Positions 63,673-64,000 of a DNA stretch of 64,000 nucleotides are shown here, one piece after another. Position numbers and translations under genes: made by a program. A model generated the notes under the pieces. That model was not told where the DNA came from and did no database searches. It saw only the letters and a program-made list of their open reading frames with translations. The stretch's first letter is position 1; every line of letters starts with the position of its first letter. Origin of the DNA: Dipteris shenzhenensis (Eukaryota; Polypodiophyta; Polypodiopsida; Gleicheniales); NCBI GenBank assembly GCA_047967505.1, contig CM106540.1. The stretch is one strand, 5' to 3'.

Positions 63673-64000
63673 TCGTGGAGGAGAGGGAGGTTTACTGTAG
63701 AATGCTGAGGAAGTACCCTGATTTGTTTATCACCTCATATGAAGAGATACGAGGTTTAGAAGAAAGCCTTTGACGATCGACTTGAAAGAGAATGCTAAGC
63801 CTGTGTTCCAAAAAATGAGGAAGTTGAGTTCAGAGCAGGAGGAGGTGTTGAAAGAGAAAGTGAGTAAAGTGAGTAAATTGCTTAAGGCTGGAATCATTTG
63901 TCCTGTAGTTTATTCGGACTGGGCAAGTTCTGTTGTAATTGTGCCAAAGGGTGAGAGCAAATGGAGAGTTTGTGTAGATTTCAAGCCTTTAAATGCAGTG
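63673..64000 (+). pseudogene. Element D RT N-terminal part
   Basis: After copy C the frame resumes with VEEREVYCRMLRKYPDLF, then PLTIDLKENAKPVFQKMRKL, LLKAGIICPVVYSDWASSVV and WRVCVDFKPLNAV, the N-terminal boxes of Ty3 RT. A one-base shift near 63770 (GLEES / KPLTID) is the only visible defect. The RT continues past the window. Confidence 0.85.

Larger units (their letters stand above)
39122..64000 (+). other. Intron 3 (at least 24,879 bp, open at window end)
   Basis: It starts GTAGGC at 39122. I found no later sequence resembling the FQPWIQ, EF-hand (D.D..G.L) or second exchanger block on the plus strand. Everything recognisable to 64000 is transposon derived, so the intron most likely continues beyond the window. 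Alternatively the gene could be broken here; the neighbouring sequence would decide. Confidence 0.65.
56131..64000 (+). mobile_element. Ty3/gypsy element D (host of copy C), open at window end
   Basis: Plus strand: an LTR/leader region (about 56131-57470), a possible PBS, gag (57545-58852), protease (about 59075-59330), then copy C inserted at 59682/63673, then the linker and RT start (63678-64000). It is unrelated to the chromodomain family at sequence level. Its left side abuts copy B, and its 3' half lies beyond the window. Confidence 0.8.

Overview
This is nuclear DNA from a land plant with a large, retrotransposon-rich genome. The evidence is one host gene with very long introns, split by layered Ty1/copia, Ty3/gypsy, LINE and hAT-type elements, nearly all decayed, with no bacterial gene organisation. 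A fern, lycophyte, gymnosperm or large-genome angiosperm would all fit; the sequence alone does not let me choose.

The only host gene I can support is on the + strand. It encodes a plant Na+/Ca2+ exchanger-like protein of the NCL type (cation/Ca2+ exchanger fold with EF-hands in complete members). Exon 1 (16585-17083) carries a signal-peptide-like start, a Ser/Thr-rich segment and the first half of the exchanger domain. Exon 2 (38640-38837) and exon 3 (38940-39121) continue it. Intron 1 is 21,556 bp, intron 2 is only 102 bp, and intron 3 starts at 39122 and runs at least to the window end, where I see no further exon. The EF-hand part and second transmembrane block must lie beyond 64000. A TATA box, a G-box and repeated blocks lie just upstream of exon 1.

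Region 1-15.7 kb (upstream): eroded LINE (about 0.9-2.1 kb, -), copia (3.4-5.1 kb, +) with its 3' part in three tandem copies, Ty3 RNase H/integrase (8.2-9.7 kb, +), a 20-bp minisatellite and short tandem duplications. Intron 1: fossil copia (18.8-21.8 kb, +); fossil Ty3 (22.3-24.2 kb, -); chromodomain Ty3 copy A (24.26-29.3 kb, -); a LINE (about 29.9-32.0 kb, +) split by a solo copia LTR (TSD CCTTA), itself split by a 762-bp hAT-like element; a gag-only LTR element (32032-36028); and a related solo LTR (36514-37532, TSD GTAAA).

Intron 3: two LINE fragments (39.98-41.66 and 42.8-43.8 kb, -); an hAT transposase fossil (44.15-51.7 kb, -) broken by a copia element (about 44.96-49.85 kb, +); chromodomain Ty3 copy B starting at 51719 (-); a different Ty3 element D (+, from about 56.1 kb); and inside D a structurally complete 3,990-bp element C (59683-63672, -, TSD TCGTG). 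C belongs to the A/B family but has lost protease, RT and RNase H, leaving an open gag-integrase fusion of 521 codons. Removing C restores the reading frame of D.

Nothing resembles a pathway or operon. The interest lies in the gene architecture (giant introns beside a tiny one), in nests of insertions whose order can be read from target-site duplications, and in the non-autonomous derivatives.
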